From Bryobacterales bacterium (GTDB lineage: Bacteria; Acidobacteriota; Terriglobia; Bryobacterales; Bryobacteraceae): a stretch of DNA of 64,000 nt. Below are positions 36,659 through 44,837 of the stretch, piece after piece. A model generated the notes under the pieces. That model had not been told where the DNA came from. It made no database searches and saw only the letters and a list, made by a program, of their open reading frames with translations. Where the stretch lies: assembly GCA_003136675.1 (NCBI GenBank), contig PLFE01000081.1, positions 1 to 64,000 of the forward strand, given 5' to 3'. The translations under genes were made by a program, and so were the position numbers. The number at the start of each line of letters is the position of its first letter. The first letter of the stretch is position 1.

Positions 36659-39073
36659 TTATACCCGCAGAGTTGTCATCGGATCAATTCGAGTGGCCCG
36701 CCGCGCCGGGATATAACTGGCGGCGAGGGCGACGAGAACGAACAGCATCCCGATTCCGGCAAAGGTGGTCGGATCGGTGGGGCTGACCTCGAACAGCACG
36801 CTTTTCATGACGCGTGTGAGCGCGACCGCTCCGCCGATGCCAACCGCGATTCCGGCCAGGGTCAAGGCGAGGCCTTCGCCCATGACCAGTCTGAGGACAT
36901 CCGCTTGGCGGGCGCCCAAGGCCCACCGGATGCCCAGTTCGTGGAAGCGTTCGGTCACCGAATAGGAAATGACGCCATAGATCCCGATCAGCGCCAAAAG
37001 GAGGGCGACGCCGGCGAACGATCCCAGCAGACCCACCAGCAGGCGGCGCTGCCCAACCTCCTCATCCACCAGTTCATCCATGGTCTTGACTGCGGAGATA
37101 GGTTGATCGGGATCAAGCGCCAAAACCTGCCGGCGAAGAGTTCCGGTAAAGGTAAGCGGGTCGCCGGAGGTGCGGATGGCGAGAGTCGCGGAAGCTTGGG
37201 CATATTGGGGAAATGCAAGGTAGAACGCCTCGGGCCAGGCTGAATTTTCGAAGTCCTGATGTACATTTCGCACAACGCCGACGATTTCCACCGGCTCTAC
37301 TTTTGAGCCGACCAACAAGTGCTGGCCAATGGGGTCCTCACCGTGCGGATAACCGGGCCAGAAGCGGCGCGCGAAGGATTCATCAATGATGGCGACGCGC
37401 GGAAAGCCGTCTTTATCGCGTTCGTTGAAATCCCTTCCGCGAAGCAGAGGAATATGGAGCGTTTGAAAATAATCCGGCATGACCACAAGGACCGTCGCGA
37501 TGGGCTTCTCGTTGAGACGAAGGGGCGGTTTACCTGCGTCTTGAACGGGACTTCCGGCATAGCCCATCATCGGAAGGAACATGGCGACCGTGGCGCTACG
37601 AACGCCGGGCAACGACTTCACGCGCTCCAGGAGCGCCCCATAGAAGGCCGCCTTCTTCTGGATGGTGTCGTAGCGCGTAGGAGGAAGCGAGACATTCGCG
37701 GTGAGAAGCTGGGCCGGATTAAATCCAAGATCCACACGGTGCAGGCGACCGACACTTTCCATCATCAGCGCCGCACCAATGAGGAGGACCACGGACAGAG
37801 CAATCTGTCCTGCGACCAACAGGCCTCGGCCGCTCAGGCGCGGCGACCGTTTCGTTGCGGCCGCGCCGGTACCGCGCAGCGCGCCGATCAGATCCGGTTG
37901 CGATGCGCTGAGCGACGGGGCGAGTCCGAACAAAACTCCTGTTCCAAGGGAGATGATGGCGGCGAACGCGAGCACCATCCAATCCAGGCGAACCCCGGCG
38001 GCGCGGGGCAGATCGAAGCTTGTGAGCATTGGAATCGCTTTCAGGCTCCACGCGGCAAGCAGCACACCGATGACCCCACCGGCGGACGAGAGCAGGACGC
38101 TTTCAGCGAGAAGCTGCCCGATGAGACGGGCGCGACCTGCGCCCAGGGCCGCCCGTACGGCGAACTCCCTCTCACGGGACGTGGCTCGCGCAAGCAGCAG
38201 GCTGGCCACGTTGGCGCAGGCGATCATCAGCACAAAACTCACTGCTCCGAAGAGCATCCAAAGTATGGGGCGAACCTTGCTGACCAGGTTCTCTTTCATG
38301 GGGGTTACGCTTTCGGGTGAATTGGGCTTTGCCTTGGCATCCAGCATGGCCGGATGAGCCTGCGCGTATTGGTGACGAATCACCACCATTTCCGCATTCG
38401 CTTGTTGCAGAGTTACTCCCGGTTTCATGCGGCCGAATATGGTGAGAAAGGGGCTCAACGGACGGAACCTGGTTGAGATCATCGACCACTCCGAGGGCCT
38501 GGTGATCCACACATCCACACCCGGTGAAGGGAACTGGAACCGCGGCGGAAGGACGCCGATGATGGTGTACGGGGTGGCGGCCAGATTGGCTGTTTTGCCG
38601 GCGATATGCGGGTCTTCACCAAAGCGCCGCTTCCAAAGTTGGGCGCTGATCATCACGACCGGGGGTGCACCCGCAGCGTCTTCCGCGGGAAGGAAACTGC
38701 GGCCCACGACGGGATTGATGTGCAATACATGAAGGAAATCGGCGGAGACGCGGAAACCGGTCAGGACCTCGGGTTCCCCGCCCCCGGTGAGAGTGAGGCT
38801 CTCCGGACCGCTGTATGCCGCGAGTTCGGTGAAGGACCGTGCGCCGGTCTTCATCTCCTCAAACCGGGTGGAAGTGGCGCCGCCTGAGACTAGGACAAGC
38901 TGATCCGGCTGGGCGTATTCGAGCGGCTTCAGTAACACGGCACGAATCACTGTGAACATGCCGGTGGTACCGCCGATACCCAATGAGAGCGTGAGGATAG
39001 CGGTTGCAGCGAAGAGAGGGTTCCTCCGCAACCCGCGGGCGGCGTAGAGGATATCGTGCCAGATCGTTTCCAT
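36659..39073 (-). CDS. ADOP-type ABC permease (MacB/FtsX family, duplicated), second copy
   Basis: About 804 residues from the ATG at 39073 (METIWHDILYAARGLRRNP). The build matches the protein at 10414: first helix TAILTLSLGIGGTTGMFTVIRAV, periplasmic domain, FtsX block FVLMIACANVASLLLARATSREREFAVRAALGAGR, second periplasmic domain, final block LALIGIYGVISYSVTERFHELGIRWALGARQ and the end PARRATRIDPMTTLR. No ATPase gene is adjacent. The chosen start has AAAGG upstream; an upstream ATG at 39121 would overlap the preceding gene by 44 bp. Confidence 0.92.
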   Translation of the reverse strand: METIWHDILYAARGLRRNPLFAATAILTLSLGIGGTTGMFTVIRAVLLKPLEYAQPDQLVLVSGGATSTRFEEMKTGARSFTELAAYSGPESLTLTGGGEPEVLTGFRVSADFLHVLHINPVVGRSFLPAEDAAGAPPVVMISAQLWKRRFGEDPHIAGKTANLAATPYTIIGVLPPRFQFPSPGVDVWITRPSEWSMISTRFRPLSPFLTIFGRMKPGVTLQQANAEMVVIRHQYAQAHPAMLDAKAKPNSPESVTPMKENLVSKVRPILWMLFGAVSFVLMIACANVASLLLARATSREREFAVRAALGAGRARLIGQLLAESVLLSSAGGVIGVLLAAWSLKAIPMLTSFDLPRAAGVRLDWMVLAFAAIISLGTGVLFGLAPSLSASQPDLIGALRGTGAAATKRSPRLSGRGLLVAGQIALSVVLLIGAALMMESVGRLHRVDLGFNPAQLLTANVSLPPTRYDTIQKKAAFYGALLERVKSLPGVRSATVAMFLPMMGYAGSPVQDAGKPPLRLNEKPIATVLVVMPDYFQTLHIPLLRGRDFNERDKDGFPRVAIIDESFARRFWPGYPHGEDPIGQHLLVGSKVEPVEIVGVVRNVHQDFENSAWPEAFYLAFPQYAQASATLAIRTSGDPLTFTGTLRRQVLALDPDQPISAVKTMDELVDEEVGQRRLLVGLLGSFAGVALLLALIGIYGVISYSVTERFHELGIRWALGARQADVLRLVMGEGLALTLAGIAVGIGGAVALTRVMKSVLFEVSPTDPTTFAGIGMLFVLVALAASYIPARRATRIDPMTTLRV

Positions 39074-39077
39074 TCGA

Positions 39078-39413
39078 TCAACCTTTCTTCGTGGTTGGTT
39101 TGGGCTTAAGGGTCTTGACAAATTCGTAGCTCAACCGGAAGTACCCGCGGAGCGTTTTGGTGTCTTTGAGCAGACTCGCCGGAACGACGACCCATTCTTT
39201 CTTGACGACGCCATAGGACTCAAACAGTGTCGTCTTATACTTTGTGAGGAATTTCTCAAGCTCTTCTTTGGGAAGCCTGAGAGCGAACGTGCCGGCCGGA
39301 GTGAGGTGCGAGAACATGTGGCCATTCACTGATGTGTAAGGGTTGGCGGCCCCTTTGCGTTCGATTTCGGGAATCGTTTCGACGAGCTTCTCGTAAAGTT
39401 CCAGTGAGCTCAT
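39078..39413 (-). CDS. Conserved small protein, TfoX-N-like
   Basis: 111 residues: a start helix YEKLVETIPEIERKG, then NGHMFSHLTPAGTFALRLPKEELEKFLTKY, the strand EWVVVPASLLKDTKTLRGYF and a basic tail KPKPTTKKG. This pattern (a Met/Phe strand followed by 'LRL') resembles TfoX N-terminal/YjbR-like small domains recalled from memory; the biochemical role is unknown. It ends 4 bp before the second ADOP start and overlaps the DUF1223 gene by 4 bp, so three genes may form one transcript. Confidence 0.75.
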   Translation of the reverse strand: MSSLELYEKLVETIPEIERKGAANPYTSVNGHMFSHLTPAGTFALRLPKEELEKFLTKYKTTLFESYGVVKKEWVVVPASLLKDTKTLRGYFRLSYEFVKTLKPKPTTKKG

Positions 39414-40147
39414 GGAGCCAGCATAGCTGAACCCAAAATGCGGCCTTGTTTCGACTGCTGAACGAAAGCGATGAACCGCATCCGTTCGGGATGCTCACCC
39501 AGCGGCAGTTCCTTGGTGAGCCCCTCTTCCGCACTTATATTTCCAACCGGGGTGAGGCTGCGTAAGACGGAGACATGATGCAGGCGGCGGCCGTTATTTT
39601 CGCCGCCATGAATGTCGGAAGTATCCTGCTTGTCGGCGGTGGCGAGAAACACGGTGGCTTCGCCCTTGAGAGATCGAGGAAGCGGTTCGACCTTCAAGAC
39701 GGCGTGTGCGCCAGGGAGCGGAGTCAGGGAGATGGGAAGACTTTCCGCGCGGACCGCTTGCTTCACCGCCTCGATCGCGGCCGCTTTGTCGCTGCCAATC
39801 AACTGCGCTGCGCCATCCACCACAATCTGCGGGGTGTAAACTTCCTCGACGTGCAAGCGTTCGGCGTAAGCGCGCTGGCGACTCGTAAATAAGGGTGAAG
39901 AGAACGGATCGCGCCAGCCGATGTGATTCCAGTAATCAACGTGTTCGCTGAGGACGAGGATCTGGGCGCCGGGGACGGGTTGGGATTTGTCCAGCTCTTC
40001 GAGCAGTGCGTCCGCCGGGGGACAACTGGAGCAGCCTTCCGAAGTGAACAGTTCCACGAGGACTGGACGAAGCAGCGCTGGATGAGCGCGGCTTTCGCCG
40101 TGATACAGGAGAGCGAAGGAGAGAACCGCCGCGGCAATTAGTTTCAT
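39410..40147 (-). CDS. DUF1223 thioredoxin-fold secreted protein
   Basis: 245 residues from the ATG at 40147, with signal peptide MKLIAAAVLSFALLYHGESRA. The DUF1223 signature is clear: VLVELFTSEGCSSCPPADALL with a CxxC pair, LSEHVDYWNHIGWRDPF, FTSRQRAYA and VYTPQIVVDGAAQLIGSD. The thioredoxin-like fold with CxxC suggests a redox role in the periplasm, but no substrate is known for the family. An upstream in-frame start at 40165 would add six residues that weaken the signal peptide. Confidence 0.92.
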   Translation of the reverse strand: MKLIAAAVLSFALLYHGESRAHPALLRPVLVELFTSEGCSSCPPADALLEELDKSQPVPGAQILVLSEHVDYWNHIGWRDPFSSPLFTSRQRAYAERLHVEEVYTPQIVVDGAAQLIGSDKAAAIEAVKQAVRAESLPISLTPLPGAHAVLKVEPLPRSLKGEATVFLATADKQDTSDIHGGENNGRRLHHVSVLRSLTPVGNISAEEGLTKELPLGEHPERMRFIAFVQQSKQGRILGSAMLAP

Positions 40148-40203
40148 GAGTTTCTCTGTACTCAAGTTCGCCCGGCGGCGTAGAAAGTTACGCGGACCGC
40201 GGC

Positions 40204-42861
40204 TTAGTAGTTTTGGAGGAAGGCCTTTACGCTGGCTTCTTCCGAGGTCTTTTCGGCGATGCAGACGTCGATGCGTTCGAGCGTTTGATGCAGCGAGCGC
40301 GGGCCACCGACGAACTTGTCGATGCGCGGCGCGAAGAATGCTTCCAGCTCTTCCTTCGATTTCGTGTCGCAGTAGGATTGGCCCACGCTGGGCAGGCGCG
40401 CGCCGAAGTCCGATCCGCCACCTTGCGGGCGCTTCGCGACAATCTCGTCAAAGTGCGCCTTGAGAAAATCGAATGGCATTTTACGCGTGGATTCCTGACC
40501 CTGGCCGGCGAAGAGCAGTTGCGCGCCCTGAATGAACGGGATCTCGCCCGACAGGACGGCGTTGTATCCGGCTTCGATAGCGGCCGGATCGCGGAACGAA
40601 GCCAGCGCGCCCAGGATGCGCTGCCGCTCCTGACGGTCTTTCGACTCTTTATACTGCGCGAGGAACGCATCGAAAAGGGCCTTATCGCCGTAGTAGGCTG
40701 CCGTCCCCAGGATGGCGGGAGTGATATCCGGCTCGATGGCGCTATGGTTTTCCATCCACTTGGCGGCCAGTGCTTTGGCCTGATTGGCGAGTTCCATGTC
40801 GCCGCCCGTGGTGGCGACGTCGCGCACCAGGCTGGGGCGCAGAAGGCGCACATCATCGGATTCGCCGGGCTTTCCGACCCACCCGAGTTCATGCGCACGG
40901 GCTTGAAAATTCTTTAGAAGGAAGCGCTGGTAATTAGGCTCCAGACTATCAGGCACCAATTCCCGGCGCGGGTTCAGCGCCACACCGAGAGCGCTCTGGA
41001 CCACCTGGCGTTCCGGATCGGAGTGAAAAACATCGACCAGTCCAAGAGCCTCGGACGCGGAGAGTTTGCCGCCGCCGAGCAGGGCTTCGGCGTTGCCCAT
41101 GAAATCAACACGCTCAGCGGCATCGAGGCGCTGATCAACGCCGTTCGCGACGAGCGTGGTGAGCAGGCCGTTCTTATAATCGGTGCGATAGTAGCCGACC
41201 GCATTGTTGTTGGATTCAATCCACGTCGGGCAGGTGGCGGCTTTGAGGGTCCAATCTGCGGTAGGCTGCGTAAGCAGCGTACACTCGCTCTCGCCCGTGG
41301 TTCCGGTGCCGTAGCGTATGCAAACGGGGATCTGCCAGGTCTGCTCCGTCGAGCCTTTTGACCCGAGCGGCAGGTACCTCTCCTGCTGGAGGTGGACGAC
41401 ACTGGCGCCCTTGCTGCAATCGAGCGACATGGAAATGAGGGGAACGCCGGCTTGATTCAGAAATGTGGAGAATGCCTGGGTGACGTTCTTCTTCGAGGCG
41501 GAACTGATGGTATCGAGAAAGTCGCCGGCGGTGGCGTTCTTGAAGGCGTACTGTTTCATGTAAGCCTGAATGCCTTTGCGGAAGCTATCCGCGCCAATGT
41601 AGTTTTCGAACATGCCGATTACGGCCGCGCCTTTCTGATAAGTAATACCGTCGAAAGCGTTGCTGATATCGTCCTTGGTCACAATCTCCTGCCGGATCTT
41701 ACGGGCGGAAATCAGGCTGTCCTGACCTTCCGCGCCCAGCTTGGCGTTTACATTACTGACGCGCGTGTTCCATTCCGGGTGCCATTCGGCCAGGATCTTA
41801 TCGGACATCCAGGTAGCGAAGGCTTCGTTCAGCCAGATGTCGTTCCACCAGGCGGTGGTGACCAGGTCGCCGCACCATTGGTGGGCTAATTCGTGAGCCG
41901 CCACGCTGGCATAGCCGCGCTGACGAGTGACTGTGTCGGTGGCGGGGTTCGCGAGGAGCAGGTTTTGGGAGTAGGTGACTAAGCCGGCGTTTTCCATCGC
42001 GCCGAAACCGAAAGTCACGGGGATGGCGAGTTGGTCGGCCTTCTCATATGGATAGGGGACGCCGAAATAATCTTCGAGACGCGTCAGGATGGTGGCCGTT
42101 ACCTCCGCCGCGTACTTGGCTTCGCCGGCTTTGCCTTTGGGGGTAATGATCCGCACGGGCACATGGTTCTTACCGGCAAAGCCAGCTTCCACGTATTCAA
42201 ACGGTCCCACGGCAAATGCCACCAGGTAACTCGGAAGCGGTTTGGTCTGCTTGAAGATAAAAGTGTGGTTGTCGTTCTCGAGAATTTCGTCCTGGAGGGG
42301 CGTGTTACTTACGGCGCGCATCGTGGCAGGCACATGGAGAGTTAGCGACCAGGGCACCTTATAGGACGGTTCGTCGAAGCAGGGGAACGCATCACGCGCG
42401 TCAGTGGATTCGAATTGCGTAAACAGGTAGTGATTGCCGGCGTCCTCGGAACTGAAGATCCCGGCGCTGACGCCCTTGCGGATGCGGCCGCTATAGGTGA
42501 TCTCCAGAATGGCCGGACCGGCGGGAAGGGCCGAATCGTAATGGAAACCCGCGAAATCGGCGCCGCCGGGGAGAATGGTGGCCGAGAGCTGCTGGCCACC
42601 GGTACGGACGACGGCGGAATCGATTTCGAGCTTGTTGGCGTTGAGCCAGATGGTGTCCGTGGATTCCTCGATGTCGAGTTTGATCTCGATCGAACCGGAG
42701 AACGTGGTCTCCTGTGGGTCGAGCGTGAGCGCGGCGCTGTAACTGGTGGGGTGGATTTTCTGCACTTCGGACAGGCGCAGCTTGGGCGCTTGACTGGCCG
42801 CGAAAGCAGAGGCGGCTGCGAGGAGGGTGATGAGGGCGATAAGAATGGGGCGTAGACGCAT
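40204..42861 (-). CDS. Secreted M1 family aminopeptidase (second paralogue)
   Basis: About 885 residues from the ATG at 42861, giving the signal peptide MRLRPILIALITLLAAASAFA; the frame is open 174 bp further upstream but that part is Arg-rich and not leader-like. Motifs are GAMENAGLVTYSQ and HELAHQWCGDLVT (near residue 320) with NEAFATWM. Domain layout and wording follow the paralogue at 32037-34724 throughout, including the shared LPLGSKGS(A/T) segment. A cysteine replaces Phe next to the zinc motif. It is probably a periplasmic peptide-trimming enzyme. Confidence 0.93.
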   Translation of the reverse strand: MRLRPILIALITLLAAASAFAASQAPKLRLSEVQKIHPTSYSAALTLDPQETTFSGSIEIKLDIEESTDTIWLNANKLEIDSAVVRTGGQQLSATILPGGADFAGFHYDSALPAGPAILEITYSGRIRKGVSAGIFSSEDAGNHYLFTQFESTDARDAFPCFDEPSYKVPWSLTLHVPATMRAVSNTPLQDEILENDNHTFIFKQTKPLPSYLVAFAVGPFEYVEAGFAGKNHVPVRIITPKGKAGEAKYAAEVTATILTRLEDYFGVPYPYEKADQLAIPVTFGFGAMENAGLVTYSQNLLLANPATDTVTRQRGYASVAAHELAHQWCGDLVTTAWWNDIWLNEAFATWMSDKILAEWHPEWNTRVSNVNAKLGAEGQDSLISARKIRQEIVTKDDISNAFDGITYQKGAAVIGMFENYIGADSFRKGIQAYMKQYAFKNATAGDFLDTISSASKKNVTQAFSTFLNQAGVPLISMSLDCSKGASVVHLQQERYLPLGSKGSTEQTWQIPVCIRYGTGTTGESECTLLTQPTADWTLKAATCPTWIESNNNAVGYYRTDYKNGLLTTLVANGVDQRLDAAERVDFMGNAEALLGGGKLSASEALGLVDVFHSDPERQVVQSALGVALNPRRELVPDSLEPNYQRFLLKNFQARAHELGWVGKPGESDDVRLLRPSLVRDVATTGGDMELANQAKALAAKWMENHSAIEPDITPAILGTAAYYGDKALFDAFLAQYKESKDRQERQRILGALASFRDPAAIEAGYNAVLSGEIPFIQGAQLLFAGQGQESTRKMPFDFLKAHFDEIVAKRPQGGGSDFGARLPSVGQSYCDTKSKEELEAFFAPRIDKFVGGPRSLHQTLERIDVCIAEKTSEEASVKAFLQNY

Positions 42862-42914
42862 CAACAATATGTTTACATAGCCCTGTGCGGCAATCCGGCT
42901 TAGTGTCCCTGGGG

Positions 42915-44123
42915 TTAGTGTTCGTGGAGCTTCAAGATGATGCCGGTGTCGGTTGCCGCCCAGATTCCGACGCCCGGCGAGGCCAGCCAGACGCGGCGGG
43001 CGGACGCGCGGTAATCCACCAGCATCTCGTCCCAATTCTCCAACCCATCGCTGCGCAGGATGTGCACTTTGCCGGGGATCACGCTGGGATGCACCTGGCC
43101 GAGCGGCTCAACCCCTGCCAGAAAGCAATCCTGGTCGGGGAGGCAAACCACGTCGGTGATGGCGCGGTCCTTGTTGCGGTAGACGCGCTCGCTCCCGCCG
43201 GTTTCGAGATCGATCTTGTAGACCTCGCTGGGGAAGAAGAACTCCTGCTGGAACTCGATGAGGCCGAGGCCGAAGCCGCGCGTGGTGAGGCTGAGGTGGG
43301 TCACTTCCCCGAAAAGTGACGCCTTCTGCGGTTTCCAGGTATTGCCGCCGTCCTTCGTTTCAAGAAAGATCATGACGTTGGGAACCTGCTTGCGATGGAT
43401 CTCCTCCTGGGGGTTGGATACGTCGGGCTCATCATCGCGGCGCGGCGGACGGCTGAAGCCGGTGATCATGCCGTTCTTGTCGCTATCATCGAACGCGACG
43501 GCGCTGAAGGTGGTCCACTCCTTGGTGGTTCCGGCTTCGGTGGCCGCTGAGAGTTCTTTCCAGGTAACGCCGCCGTCGAAGGATTCGAGAGCCTGCTGGT
43601 CGCCACCCACCGCGTAGCCGTGCGCCTCGGTGAGGAAGTAGACCTGCAGCAGGCCTTTTTGTTTTGAAATCTGTTTCCAGGCCCGGCCGGATTCGTTGCT
43701 GAACCAGATGCCGTCGTCAGCCACCAGCCAGCCCGTGGAGTCGTCCAGAAAATAGAGGGAGTTGGCTTCGGCTTTGACAGGGATTTGGGTCCAGTTCTTG
43801 CCACCGTTGGAGGTGACGAGGACCACGGGAGTTTCTTTATCCGTCTCAGGGCGCAGCACGTTGCCTTTCTGGTGCGTGGTCAATACGCCGGACGCGATGC
43901 CGTGGGTTTCGGAGGGGAACTGGAGATTGGTTAAGCGCAGGGAACCTTGCGGATCATCATAGAGATATTGGACCTCCCATTTGTCCTGGGGGTCGTTCTT
44001 TGGGGGGGATTTGCGAGTCGTGGACGTTCGGTGAGGCGCGGGTTTGACCGGAGCCTGAGCGAAAGCGAGGCAGGCGAGGGTCGCCAGAGACGAGAGTGCG
44101 AACGCGCTTCGAGAATTCCGCAC
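42915..44123 (-). CDS. Secreted YCF48/BNR-like beta-propeller protein
   Basis: 402 residues with a signal peptide (SAFALSSLATLACLAFAQA) and a basic Pro/Lys linker. Repeats of the photosystem-II-assembly-factor (YCF48) and sialidase BNR type are visible: TSNGGKNWTQIPV, SNESGRAWKQISK, SFDGGVTWKELSA and TKDGGNTWKPQKA, alternating with strands such as TGWLVADDGIW and GYAVGGDQQA. In non-photosynthetic bacteria such proteins are of unknown function, probably periplasmic scaffolds. Four genes (GAF, this one, M1 peptidase, DUF1223) follow one another on the minus strand with short gaps. Confidence 0.85.
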   Translation of the reverse strand: MRNSRSAFALSSLATLACLAFAQAPVKPAPHRTSTTRKSPPKNDPQDKWEVQYLYDDPQGSLRLTNLQFPSETHGIASGVLTTHQKGNVLRPETDKETPVVLVTSNGGKNWTQIPVKAEANSLYFLDDSTGWLVADDGIWFSNESGRAWKQISKQKGLLQVYFLTEAHGYAVGGDQQALESFDGGVTWKELSAATEAGTTKEWTTFSAVAFDDSDKNGMITGFSRPPRRDDEPDVSNPQEEIHRKQVPNVMIFLETKDGGNTWKPQKASLFGEVTHLSLTTRGFGLGLIEFQQEFFFPSEVYKIDLETGGSERVYRNKDRAITDVVCLPDQDCFLAGVEPLGQVHPSVIPGKVHILRSDGLENWDEMLVDYRASARRVWLASPGVGIWAATDTGIILKLHEH

Positions 44124-44127
44124 AGCG

Positions 44128-44733
44128 TCAGGTCCGCGGCCGGATGGGACCGGAACTGAGGACTAATTCCACATGGTTCGCCGCGGCGACGGCAGTGGGC
44201 TCCATGCGCGCCAGCACCAGGGAACAGCCCACCTGTTCTCCGATGGTGGTGAGCGTTTCCATCTCACTTCCCGTGTGCTGGTGAGGCTGGCGGTGCTGCA
44301 CGTTGATAACGCCTACAACGCGGTTCCGAGCGATCACTGGAGCGGACAGAAAGGCTTCATAACTGTCTTCAGCTAATTCTCCGAAGTACTTGAATCGCGG
44401 GTCCTTATAGGCCTCGCGCGGGATCGCGAGCATACGGCGTTCGCGCGCCACCCACCCCGTCAGACCTTCCGTGGTACGGAGCCGCACTTTGCCGATGGTA
44501 GAGGGATGCGGATTATTGGCGGCGCAGAGCACAAGTTCGTTATTGTCGATCAGGTAGACGAGGCAGGAATCGCACTCCATGAACTCAGCGATGAGGGAGA
44601 CGATGCCCTGCAGAACCTCCTGCAGATTCATCTCACGGACCATGAACCGGCTGACCCGCTGGAAGAGGCGCAACTGCTCTTCGGTGCGTTGGAGGCGAAG
44701 CTCTAGGTCTTTTCCCTTGGACACGTTTAACAT
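44128..44733 (-). CDS. GAF-domain protein
   Basis: 201 residues from the ATG at 44733 (MLNVSKGKDLELRLQ). A short coiled-coil (ELRLQRTEEQLRLFQRVSRF) leads into one GAF domain: LQEVLQGIVSLIAEFMECDSCLVYLIDN, LTGWVARERRMLAIPR, SYEAFLSAPVIARNRVVGVINVQHR and EMETLTTIGEQVG. There is no output domain, so it probably works as a sensor subunit or in trans. The conserved cysteine pair is absent. It ends 4 bp from the YCF48-like gene and may be read with it. Confidence 0.88.
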   Translation of the reverse strand: MLNVSKGKDLELRLQRTEEQLRLFQRVSRFMVREMNLQEVLQGIVSLIAEFMECDSCLVYLIDNNELVLCAANNPHPSTIGKVRLRTTEGLTGWVARERRMLAIPREAYKDPRFKYFGELAEDSYEAFLSAPVIARNRVVGVINVQHRQPHQHTGSEMETLTTIGEQVGCSLVLARMEPTAVAAANHVELVLSSGPIRPRT

Positions 44734-44837
44734 TATATGCGGCAAGACTGGCAAACTGCCGTACTAGTAACTTTTGAGAATCTCAGTACCGAAACTTTAC
44801 TTAGACTATTAGTTTGAGATCACGTCCCTCCGAGCCC

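Noticed and set aside
44774-44811. Possible promoter upstream of the JAB-like gene (TTGAGA with nearby AT-rich hexamers)
   Set aside because: No -10 hexamer of acceptable quality at 16-18 bp spacing.
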